Source: an uncultured Sphingomonadales bacterium
Lineage (GTDB): Bacteria; Pseudomonadota; Alphaproteobacteria; Sphingomonadales; Sphingomonadaceae
Assembly: GCA_903893935.1 (NCBI GenBank)
Contig: CAITOD010000601.1
Location: 1-8,350 of the forward strand
Direction: 5' to 3'
Length of the DNA stretch: 8,350 bases
A program made the translations under genes and the position numbers. The notes under the pieces are model-generated. The model was not told where the DNA came from and searched no databases. It was given only the letters and a program-made list of their open reading frames with translations. Below, in pieces: positions 1-5,096 of the stretch (the stretch's first letter is position 1; the number at the start of each line of letters is the position of its first letter).

Positions 1-513
1 ATCGGCTTCGGCGGTGCGATCGACCAGTTCGATCAGCGAAACCTGCTCGTCAACCGCGACGCGGCGCACTTGCCAGATGCTGCGCGGCCCGGTCAGCCCG
101 CGCACGGTGACGCTGCCTTCGCGCAGATCGAGCAAGGTAATTGCTTCGGGGTGGCGCAGCGCGACGCGCGCGTCCTGCCCAATGATGTGCCGGCCCAGCT
201 CTTCGCGCGCGGCGGCATTGGCGGCGGCGATGCGCTGGCCGTCGAGCATCAGCACCGGCACGCCGAACGGCTCGATCAGGTCGATCATCGCCTGGCGCGA
301 CAACGCCGAATCTTCGGTCACCCGAACTTCGACCACCGGTTCGGGGCGCGACAGCCACAGCGTGCCGAGCCACAGCAGAACCACCACGCCGGAAACGGCA
401 AGACCGGCTCCGGCAAACGCCATGCCAAACCCGGCAACCACCGCCACCAGCATTCCGGACCAGGGAAGGCCGGAAAAGCTGAAACGGGGGCGGGTGCTCG
501 CGGGCGGTATCAT
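1..513 (-). CDS. PAS-containing membrane sensor histidine kinase, PhoR-like (N-terminal part only)
   Basis: The gene runs off the left edge, leaving 171 N-terminal residues. Two adjacent hydrophobic stretches (about residues 20-34 and 36-55) form a membrane hairpin with almost no periplasmic loop. They are followed by a short linker and a PAS-type domain from about residue 72 (FGVPVLMLDGQRIAAANAAA, then DARVALRHPEAI). The 'ALRHPE' segment after the PAS core resembles PhoR-type phosphate-sensing kinases, and the last residues (IELVDRTAEAD) lie where PhoR proteins lead into the dimerisation helix. The H-box and ATPase domain should lie outside the window, so kinase activity is inferred. The start is ATG at 513: an in-frame TAA lies 21 nt upstream and a GAGAG sits just ahead of the ATG. 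Some other PAS sensor kinase is possible; a pst/phoB neighbourhood to the left would settle it. Confidence 0.75.
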   Translation of the reverse strand, partial: MIPPASTRPRFSFSGLPWSGMLVAVVAGFGMAFAGAGLAVSGVVVLLWLGTLWLSRPEPVVEVRVTEDSALSRQAMIDLIEPFGVPVLMLDGQRIAAANAAAREELGRHIIGQDARVALRHPEAITLLDLREGSVTVRGLTGPRSIWQVRRVAVDEQVSLIELVDRTAEAD

Positions 514-600
514 GCTCTCAATCTGATAAGATTAAACCACATGATACAACGGCTTCATTACCGTATCGAGTCAAGCATCATAAAGTAAGCTGTCGCGGGA
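514..600 (-). other. AT-richer intergenic region upstream of the sensor kinase
   Basis: This 87-bp gap between the small membrane-protein stop and the kinase start is clearly more AT-rich than its surroundings, as expected for a promoter. A TTGACT lies at about 570-575 on the minus strand, but no good -10 hexamer sits 16-18 nt from it. I found no convincing paired Pho-box repeat and no GC-rich hairpin with a T run that would end the upstream transcript. The kinase probably has its own promoter here, but I cannot place it. Confidence 0.3.
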
Positions 601-813
601 TCAGCCGCCATTACGCAAGCCGATGGCAAGGCAAACCACGCCGACGATCAGCGCCATGCTGGAAACAAGGCCCCACGACACCAGCGAGACGTTGTCGAGA
701 TTGGTTCTGCGCTGGTTGCGATGGTCGATCACCATGCCGGCAAGCGCAACGAGACCCGCAAGCGCTGCGCATGTGAACAGCGGGTGACCGGTGATTATCG
801 ACTGGAAATCCAT
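601..813 (-). CDS. Small two-helix inner-membrane protein, unknown function (70 aa)
   Basis: This is a complete 70-residue ORF with two hydrophobic segments (about residues 12-29 and 47-66). They are joined by a polar, basic loop (DHRNQRRTNLDN), so an inner-membrane hairpin protein is likely; by the positive-inside rule the loop would be cytoplasmic. I do not recognise a family. The start is ATG at 813, only 17 nt after the CCA end of the tRNA-Glu(CUC) gene on the same strand. No strong Shine-Dalgarno is visible in that gap (only the purine-rich AAGACGAAAG). It is therefore probably co-transcribed with the tRNAs and freed by tRNA 3'-end processing. Support that it is real comes from the amphipathic/hydrophobic pattern and the good fit to the space between the tRNA and the next gene. 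An overlapping 115-residue frame on the same strand runs through the tRNA and is not credible. Confidence 0.65.
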   Translation of the reverse strand: MDFQSIITGHPLFTCAALAGLVALAGMVIDHRNQRRTNLDNVSLVSWGLVSSMALIVGVVCLAIGLRNGG

Positions 814-830
814 GGCGCTTTCGTCTTGTC

Positions 831-905
831 TGGTGACCCCTACGGGACTTGAACCCGTGTTTCAGCCGTGAGAGGGCCGCGTCCTGACCACTAGACGAAG
901 GGGCC
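831..905 (-). tRNA. tRNA-Glu (anticodon CUC)
   Basis: The reverse complement folds as a full 75-nt cloverleaf with genome-encoded CCA (831-833). The acceptor stem GGCCCCU pairs with AGGGGUC (with a G2-U71 wobble). The anticodon stem is CGGCC/GGCUG, with loop CUCUCAC and anticodon CUC. The T arm is CGGG-UUCAAGU-CCCG. It reads GAG codons and is the second gene of a tandem tRNA-Glu pair. It differs from the upstream copy at seven of 75 positions, including a compensatory swap in the 7-66 pair (U-A here, A-U there), which argues that both genes are functional. Confidence 0.97.
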
Positions 906-962
906 AGAGCGCCCGACGACACGCGATCCGGAAGCATTGGGCAATCTGCCGACTGCACAATA
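906..962 (-). other. Spacer between the two tRNA-Glu genes
   Basis: These 57 nt separate two same-strand tRNA genes. I see no convincing separate promoter for the second tRNA and no terminator, so the two are most simply processed from one precursor. Confidence 0.4.
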
Positions 963-1037
963 TGGTGACCCCAACGGGAATCGAACCCGTGTTTCAGCCG
1001 TGAAAGGGCCGCGTCCTAACCGCTAGACGATGGGGCC
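963..1037 (-). tRNA. tRNA-Glu (anticodon UUC)
   Basis: The reverse complement gives a 75-nt cloverleaf with encoded CCA (963-965). The acceptor stem GGCCCCA pairs with UGGGGUC. The anticodon stem is CGGCC/GGCUG, with loop CUUUCAC and anticodon UUC. The T arm is CGGG-UUCGAUU-CCCG. It reads GAA, and GAG by wobble. It is the promoter-proximal member of the pair. Glu-tRNA is also the substrate for ALA/haem synthesis only in organisms using the C5 route; alphaproteobacteria typically use the C4 route, so translation is the expected role here. Confidence 0.98.
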
Positions 1038-1067
1038 GTGGGCATAGCGCCGCTGGGCAGGCCAGCG

Positions 1068-1096
1068 CCTCTATTGGCTCCGTCCGGGCGCGTCAA
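1068..1096 (-). promoter_or_regulatory. Putative promoter of the tRNA-Glu operon
   Basis: On the minus strand, a -35-like TTGACG (1096-1091) is followed by a 17-nt spacer and a -10-like TAGAGG (1073-1068). This lies 31 nt ahead of the first tRNA nucleotide. The -35 and spacing are good, while the -10 is weak, as is common in GC-rich alphaproteobacteria. It was placed by eye, without a start-site map. Confidence 0.4.
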
Positions 1097-1104
1097 CCCC
1101 AATT

Positions 1105-1119
1105 TGACAGCATCTGTCA
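1105..1119. repeat. Perfect inverted repeat TGACAG-CAT-CTGTCA
   Basis: Two 6-nt arms are exactly inverted around a 3-nt centre. It sits between the recJ stop and the tRNA-Glu promoter, immediately upstream of the proposed -35. A TGACA/TGTCA dyad is a common shape for dimeric regulator operators. It could equally be a weak stem at the end of the recJ transcript, but no T run follows it. Confidence 0.4.
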
Positions 1120-1150
1120 TAGACGAACGCACCCCTTCGGGCACCTGCGG

Positions 1151-2926
1151 TCAATCGGCAAAGGCGGCATCATCGACGTGAAGCTCGGCCGCCGGACGGC
1201 TTGCCCAGTCATCGATCCGCGCGCGCCCGGCCAGCCAGAACCGGCGCCCTTTGTGGCCATGCAGCAGCGCCTGGCCCAGTTCGGTGGTCGCCGCGCGAAA
1301 GGCGATGGCCTTGAAGCTGCGGCCGTCGTTGCCGCTCGCCACCATGCGCAGGTGGTCCTGCCCGACCGGCTCGCATTTGACCAGCCGCACCGGGCCGATT
1401 GCCACGCGCGGGCCGGGCCAGCCGATCCCGAACGGGCCTGCCGCGTCGAGCGTGGTTACCAGATCGGGCGTGAGCCCGCCGGGTGCCAGCGAAACATCGA
1501 TCAGCAAGGTTTGCGCGGTGCGCGCGCGCGCAATATCGCGCGCCAGCCGCGCATCGAGAAACGCGCGCAATGCGTCGAGCTTTCCCGGCACAAGGGTCAG
1601 CCCGCAAGCCATGGCGTGGCCGCCGCCCGCCACCAGCAGGCCGGCCGCGCGCGCAGCAATCACCGCCGCGCCCAGATCGACCCCGGCAATCGACCGGCCC
1701 GAGCCTTTGCCGTTACCGGCCGCGTCGGCGTCGAGCGCGATGACGACGGTGGGCCGGCCGGTCTTTTCCTTGATCCGCCCCGCGACGATGCCGATCACCC
1801 CGGGGTGCCAGCCCGCGCCCGCCAGCACATGCACTGCGGCGTCAGGGGCGGCGGCCAGCTGGTGTTCGGCCGCTTCCTGCACGGCCTGTTCGATCGCGCG
1901 GCGTTCTTCGTTGAGCTGCGACAGCCGGGCGGCAATCGTGGCGGCCTGATCGGCATCGAGCGTGGTCAGCAATTGCACACCAAGCGAGGAATCGCCGATC
2001 CGCCCGGCGGCATTGATCCGCGGCCCCAGCGCAAAGCCGAGATCGCTGCACGTCGGGCTGCGGTTGAGCCGGCTGGCGTCGATCAGCGCGGCCAGACCCG
2101 GGTTTTCGCGCCGCGCCATCACTTTCAGGCCCTGCGCCACCAGCGCACGGTTGAGCCCGCGCAATTGCGCGACATCGGCTACTGTGCCCAGCGCCACCAG
2201 ATCGAGCAACGCCATCAGGTCGGGTGGGGCGCCGGCGCCGAAAAATCCGCGCGCGCGCAGTTCGCGCGATGTTGCCACCGCGAGCAGGAACGCCATCCCC
2301 ACTGCCGCCAGATGGCCGTGCGCTGCCGCCTCGTCGCTTTCGTCGAGCCGGTTGGGATTGACCAGCGCCAGGGCCTGCGGCAGATCGGCGGCGCACTTGT
2401 GGTGATCGACCACGATCACTTCGACACCTGCCTGCGCTGCTGTGGCCAGCGCTTCGTGCGCCATGGCGCCGCAATCGACTGTTATCACCAGCCGCGCGCC
2501 TTCGGCACCCAGCCGCACCAGCGCTTCGCCCGAGGGGCCATAGCCTTCGAGCAGGCGATCGGGGATATAAGCCCGCGCATCGTGGCCGCACAGCCGCAGG
2601 AACCGGATCAGCAGCGCCGCACTGGTCGCACCATCGACATCGTAATCGCCATAGACCGCAATCGCTTCGGCACCGATGATCGCGCCGGCGAGCCGGGCTG
2701 CGGCTACATCCATGTCGCGAAAAATCGAGGGATCAGGCAGGAACGCGCGCAAAGTCGGACGGCGATGGCGGTCGAGTTCGGCGCGGTCGATGCCGCGCGA
2801 GAGCAGCAGCTGGTCGACCAGATCGTCGCCGGCATGTGCGGAACCCGTCATGTCCATGTTGCCCCCGCGCCATCGCCAGGCGAGGCCGGACAGCGAGTGT
2901 TCGATACTGGTGATGGGTCTGAGCAT
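1151..2926 (-). CDS. recJ: Single-stranded-DNA-specific exonuclease RecJ
   Basis: A complete 591-residue RecJ, normal length for the family. It is a cytoplasmic 5'-3' single-strand DNA exonuclease acting in recombination (RecF pathway), mismatch repair and base-excision repair. The DHH phosphoesterase core is intact: motif I VYGDYDVDGATSAALL (from residue 91, metal-binding D94/D96/D98), VDCG near 150, VVDHHK (DHH at 174-176), and DLVALGTVADV (about 242-252), all contributing Mn2+ ligands. GPRINAAGRIGD follows near 301. The DHHA1 part carries GAGWHPGVIGIVAGRIKE (about 370-387), GKGSGRSI and GGGHAMACG (about 434-442). A C-terminal OB-type region runs to the end. The start is ATG at 2926, because SLSGLAWRWRGG at residues 11-22 is the typical alphaproteobacterial RecJ N-terminus and an AGGA lies 2-6 nt upstream. 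No truncation or missing catalytic residue was seen. It is transcribed divergently from the flavodoxin-family gene. Confidence 0.97.
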   Translation of the reverse strand: MLRPITSIEHSLSGLAWRWRGGNMDMTGSAHAGDDLVDQLLLSRGIDRAELDRHRRPTLRAFLPDPSIFRDMDVAAARLAGAIIGAEAIAVYGDYDVDGATSAALLIRFLRLCGHDARAYIPDRLLEGYGPSGEALVRLGAEGARLVITVDCGAMAHEALATAAQAGVEVIVVDHHKCAADLPQALALVNPNRLDESDEAAAHGHLAAVGMAFLLAVATSRELRARGFFGAGAPPDLMALLDLVALGTVADVAQLRGLNRALVAQGLKVMARRENPGLAALIDASRLNRSPTCSDLGFALGPRINAAGRIGDSSLGVQLLTTLDADQAATIAARLSQLNEERRAIEQAVQEAAEHQLAAAPDAAVHVLAGAGWHPGVIGIVAGRIKEKTGRPTVVIALDADAAGNGKGSGRSIAGVDLGAAVIAARAAGLLVAGGGHAMACGLTLVPGKLDALRAFLDARLARDIARARTAQTLLIDVSLAPGGLTPDLVTTLDAAGPFGIGWPGPRVAIGPVRLVKCEPVGQDHLRMVASGNDGRSFKAIAFRAATTELGQALLHGHKGRRFWLAGRARIDDWASRPAAELHVDDAAFAD

Positions 2927-2962
2927 GGTCCTGCCAAAAGGCCTAGGCCAAGTTCACAGGCC

Positions 2963-2991
2963 AGACAATTGCTGCCGGTCGATTGTGCCAA
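2963..2991 (-). promoter_or_regulatory. Candidate recJ promoter
   Basis: On the minus strand, TTGGCA (2991-2986) and TTGTCT (2968-2963) are separated by 17 nt, and the ATG of recJ lies 36 nt further on. The -35 is good and the -10 is poor. It is a by-eye prediction in the 133-bp divergent intergenic region. Confidence 0.3.
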
Positions 2992-3058
2992 AGGACATGG
3001 CCATCGGGCCCCTGGTCGCGGTATGAGGGTGCAGGGGAGCAGCCGGCAACGGCACAGA

Positions 3059-3079
3059 TGTGGACAAGCCTGTGGATAA
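3059..3079 (+). promoter_or_regulatory. Two tandem DnaA-box-like 9-mers
   Basis: TGTGGATAA at 3071-3079 is an exact reverse complement of the consensus DnaA box TTATCCACA. TGTGGACAA at 3059-3067 differs from it by one base. They share orientation with a 12-nt period. A third, more degenerate unit (GGGGACAACCCG, 3084-3095) continues the 12-nt periodicity. The boxes lie at the first codons of the flavodoxin-family gene and about 135-150 bp upstream of recJ. The boxes are seen in the sequence; binding and regulatory effect are inferred. No AT-rich unwinding element accompanies them, so this is not an obvious replication origin. Confidence 0.5.
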
Positions 3080-3590
3080 ATCCGGGGACAACCCGACCGA
3101 GCGCACACTGCTCATTGTCTGGCACAGCCGCACCGGCGCGGCGCAGGCGATGGCCGAGGCAGCCTGTGCCGCAGCCAGTGGCGAACCGGGAACGGCGGTG
3201 CGACTGGTGTCCGCGCTCGACGCCGGGCCGGATGACCTGCTGGCAGCGGCGGCCTATCTGTTTGTGTGCCCCGAAAACCTCGGCAGCATGACCGGGGAAA
3301 TGAAAGCGTTTTTCGATCGTTGTTATTATCCGGTGCTCGGGCGGATCGAGGCGCGCGCCTATGCCACGGCGGTGGCTGCGGGCACGGCGGGGCAGGGTGC
3401 CGAGGCGCAGATCGACCGGATTGTTACCGGATGGCGCTTGCGCCGCGTGGCGCCGGCGCTGATCGTGCGGCTGGGCGCGGATACCCCGGCGGCAATCGCC
3501 GCGCCAAAGCGCGTGTCGGGTAACGATTTGCAGAGCTGTCGTGATATGGCACGGGCTCTCGCAGCGGGCTTGCAACTTGGCATATTTTGA
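3060..3590 (+). CDS. Flavodoxin-family protein (putative FMN-dependent NAD(P)H oxidoreductase)
   Basis: A 176-residue flavodoxin-like fold. RTLLIVWHSRTGAAQAM (residues 15-31) is the first beta strand plus an FMN-phosphate loop (HSRTG). FVCPENLGSMTGEMKAFFDR (68-87) matches the second FMN loop of the flavodoxin/WrbA-like group (usually SPTYFGSMPGxLKAFIDR). The substrate or redox partner is not deducible; it is probably a soluble cytoplasmic flavoprotein. The start is uncertain: GTG at 3060 is the first possible start after an in-frame TGA at 3024. GTG at 3072 is an alternative, and neither has a well-placed Shine-Dalgarno (AGGGGAG ends about 20 nt ahead of 3060). The N-terminal VDKP-VDKS-GDNP pattern is encoded by the 12-nt repeat holding the DnaA-like boxes. 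It heads a three-gene plus-strand cluster; the next start is 72 nt downstream of its stop. Confidence 0.8.
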   Translation: MDKPVDKSGDNPTERTLLIVWHSRTGAAQAMAEAACAAASGEPGTAVRLVSALDAGPDDLLAAAAYLFVCPENLGSMTGEMKAFFDRCYYPVLGRIEARAYATAVAAGTAGQGAEAQIDRIVTGWRLRRVAPALIVRLGADTPAAIAAPKRVSGNDLQSCRDMARALAAGLQLGIF

Positions 3591-3621
3591 TCCTTTTTGG
3601 CGGGAACCTCTGGGATCGCAC

Positions 3622-3663
3622 ATGCGTGACATTCTGTTTGGAACCTTGGCCGGGATCGCTTGA
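3622..3663 (+). other. Possible 13-codon leader ORF coupled to the next gene
   Basis: ATG at 3622 opens MRDILFGTLAGIA and stops at TGA 3661-3663, which overlaps the next ATG as TGATG. The same octamer GGGATCGC precedes both ATGs (at 3612-3619 and 3652-3659), placing a GGGA ribosome-binding core 7 nt from each. This could be a translated leader that couples to the downstream gene, or chance. Low confidence. Confidence 0.2.
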
Positions 3664-4451
3664 TGGTGGCAGCAGACGAACACAAGCCGGACATGCCCCG
3701 ACCCGTTCGGCGCAAGTCTGGCGAGCCCCGGCAGACAACGCGTCCACCGGTCGCGGCCTTGCTGTTCGCGCAATCAGACCGGCCGGTCGCCGGCGATCTC
3801 GATGGCTTGTCGCACGCAAGCCAGGCGTTTGCGGTGACCTGGCTCGACGATGCCACCGGACAGGCGGAACTGTTCTGCGATGGTCTGGCGTTTGATTGCT
3901 GCGGTCTGGCGCCGGGCGCTGCGCTGCGCATGGATAGCCCGATCCAGCAGATCGCGTTGCCCGGCGCGTTCGTTGCCGCCGATCACGCGCTGGTGACTAT
4001 CGCTGCGGGGTCGCAACTGGGCGGCGCGGGGCAATTGCTGCCGGTGGTGCGCATGCTCGTCGGTCTGGTGGCGGCGCTGGGGGCATTGCCCGGCTTGCGC
4101 GCAGTCGCGTGGTTGCCGGCGCGGCTGGCGATGTCGCCCGAATGGTTTGCCGAAGCGATCGGGATCTGGCTCAAGGGCGGCCCGTTTCCGGCGCTTGCGC
4201 TGACCTCGCTGGTCCGCTCGGAGCGCGGTCTGGCCAGTTGCGGGCTGGCTTACTTCGTGGGCCAGGAATTCGTGTTTGCCGGCAAGGACGGCGTGCTGTG
4301 TGAAAGCGATGCGCGCGGTGCGGTGCGGCTGACCGACTGGCTGGTGGCGCATGGCCCGATCGATGCGCCGCGCACGGTTGATCTGGCTGGTTTCGGCAAA
4401 GTCCGGATCGAACCCGATGCCCCGGGCGGCTTGCTGGCGCACAAGCTTTAG
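3663..4451 (+). CDS. Uncharacterised protein, DUF4261-like in outline (262 aa)
   Basis: I do not firmly recognise this protein. ATG at 3663 is preferred over the TTG one codon earlier, because GGGA lies 7 nt ahead of it. Residues 1-30 are basic and probably disordered. From about residue 31 a globular domain begins: PVAALLFAQ, then an IALPGAFVAADHALVTIAA strand region. A hydrophobic helix (LLPVVRMLVGLVAALGALPG, about 125-144) follows. Next come AVAWLPARLAMSPEWFAEAI (147-166), LALTSLVRSERGLASCGLAYFVGQEFVF (about 178-205) and a C-terminal LTDWLVAHGPI region. The order 'helix after LVTI, V-W-x-P-A with S-P-E-x-F, then GL-x-x-F-x-x-x-E' resembles DUF4261 proteins, as I recall them; no profile search was run. 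The helix alone does not make it a clear membrane protein. It lies between the flavodoxin-family gene and the AHH gene, 109 bp ahead of the latter. Confidence 0.7.
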   Translation: MVAADEHKPDMPRPVRRKSGEPRQTTRPPVAALLFAQSDRPVAGDLDGLSHASQAFAVTWLDDATGQAELFCDGLAFDCCGLAPGAALRMDSPIQQIALPGAFVAADHALVTIAAGSQLGGAGQLLPVVRMLVGLVAALGALPGLRAVAWLPARLAMSPEWFAEAIGIWLKGGPFPALALTSLVRSERGLASCGLAYFVGQEFVFAGKDGVLCESDARGAVRLTDWLVAHGPIDAPRTVDLAGFGKVRIEPDAPGGLLAHKL

Positions 4452-4560
4452 CACCGATTTGGTACCAAGCCGGGCTGCGCGCGGATTTGGCAACAGTTTG
4501 TTTACGCCTGCGGCGCAGCGTCCGTGCGGGACACGTGGGGTAACAAGGGATGACCTTTCC
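4452..4560 (+). other. Intergenic gap with TTGGTACCAA palindrome
   Basis: These 109 bp lie between same-strand genes. A perfect 10-bp palindrome TTGGTACCAA is at 4459-4468, eight bp after the upstream stop. AAGGGA at 4543-4548 is the best ribosome-binding candidate for the AHH gene, 12 nt before its ATG. There is no clear promoter or terminator. A tiny ATG ORF at 4551 (MTFP) ends within the next start (CCATGAG) and is probably chance. Confidence 0.3.
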
Positions 4561-5079
4561 ATGAGTGCGCCGCGCGCGGCGCTGCCATTCCGCTCGGTCA
4601 ACATACCCGGAAGCCCCGGGTATTGCGCCGGCTTGCAACGCCATCACGTGCTGCCGCGCCAGGTGCTCGACGCGCGCGGCGTCACCGACCTGATCGACGA
4701 ACTTGGCCCCGAGACGCTGGGCTTTCATGATTTTCGCCGCAACGGCCTGCTTTTGCCCGCTACCGATGAAGCCGCGCTGCGGCTGGCCCTGCCGCTGCAC
4801 CGCGGGCCGCACCAGACTTATAACGCGCTGGTGCTCGAACGTATGGGCCAGATCGAAGCCGGGTGGCAAAAGCGCCGGCGTGGCCCGCAGGGCGACCGCG
4901 CGCTGGTCGAAGCACTGTGCCGGATCGACTTGCTGCAGCGCGCGCTGCGGCGGCGGCTGCTCGATCCGGCGCGCTGGCGCAAGACTCCGCTCCACGCGCG
5001 CGATCCCGCGTTGGACTTCAGCCACCTCGACCGCATGGCCGAAGCGCTGTGGGCCGAAACCGAACCTGTTGCGGCTTGA
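4561..5079 (+). CDS. Small stand-alone AHH-type putative nuclease (HNH/EndoVII superfamily)
   Basis: This 172-residue protein carries the signature order of the AHH nuclease family. QRHHVLPRQVL has the histidine pair at 28-29. DFRRNGLLLPATDE (57-70) gives the N-G-x-x-L-P segment. LHRGPHQTYNALVLERM (79-95) gives the H-x3-H-x2-Y pattern at H80/H84/Y87. In the known family this fold binds a metal and cleaves nucleic acid, often as the C-terminal toxin domain of polymorphic secreted toxins. Here there is no signal peptide, no PAAR/RHS/LXG part and no long N-terminal delivery region. A basic helical tail (KRRRGPQGDRALVEALCRID, RALRRRLL) follows and may bind nucleic acid. The start is ATG 4561, the first Met in frame before the domain. 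The alanine of the eponymous A-H-H is replaced by arginine. The target and role are unknown: an intracellular nuclease, a domesticated toxin or a toxin without obvious partner are all possible. Confidence 0.75.
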   Translation: MSAPRAALPFRSVNIPGSPGYCAGLQRHHVLPRQVLDARGVTDLIDELGPETLGFHDFRRNGLLLPATDEAALRLALPLHRGPHQTYNALVLERMGQIEAGWQKRRRGPQGDRALVEALCRIDLLQRALRRRLLDPARWRKTPLHARDPALDFSHLDRMAEALWAETEPVAA

Positions 5080-5096
5080 GCGCTGCCTTCAAGCGC
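5074..5096. terminator. Possible shared hairpin between convergent genes
   Basis: The two convergent stop codons are only 9 bp apart. GCTTGA (5074-5079) is inverted as TCAAGC (5089-5094), and alternatively GCGCT (5080-5084) as AGCGC (5092-5096). The stems include both stop codons. No T run follows on either strand, so intrinsic termination is only weakly supported. Confidence 0.25.

Noticed and set aside
14..588. Plus-strand open frames over the sensor kinase
   Set aside because: The minus-strand reading has transmembrane helices and a PAS domain, while the plus-strand reading is low-complexity.
514..600. Pho box upstream of the PhoR-like kinase
   Set aside because: I looked for two direct CTGTCAT-like 7-mers 4 nt apart and did not find a pair good enough to report.
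2940..2949. GGCCTAGGCC palindrome upstream of recJ
   Set aside because: It is short and GC-rich, with nothing else to support an operator; in this base composition it is expected by chance.
1178..3079. Very long plus-strand open frame (over 600 codons) opposite recJ
   Set aside because: It is the antisense shadow of a fully motif-intact recJ in GC-rich DNA. Its translation is rich in Arg/Gln/His/Ala and has no recognisable domain.
3000..3100. Chromosomal origin of replication at the DnaA-like boxes
   Set aside because: Only two good boxes are present, with no AT-rich unwinding region and no typical origin neighbours such as hemE, parAB or dnaA.
4459..4468. TTGGTACCAA as terminator of the DUF4261-like gene
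   Set aside because: A palindrome with no loop and no T run cannot form an intrinsic terminator; it is left as a described repeat only.
3774..5025. Long minus-strand open frames opposite the DUF4261-like and AHH genes
   Set aside because: They have low-complexity Arg/Ala/Gln/Pro composition and no start context, and they cross the 4452-4560 gap. The plus-strand frames carry the recognisable domains.
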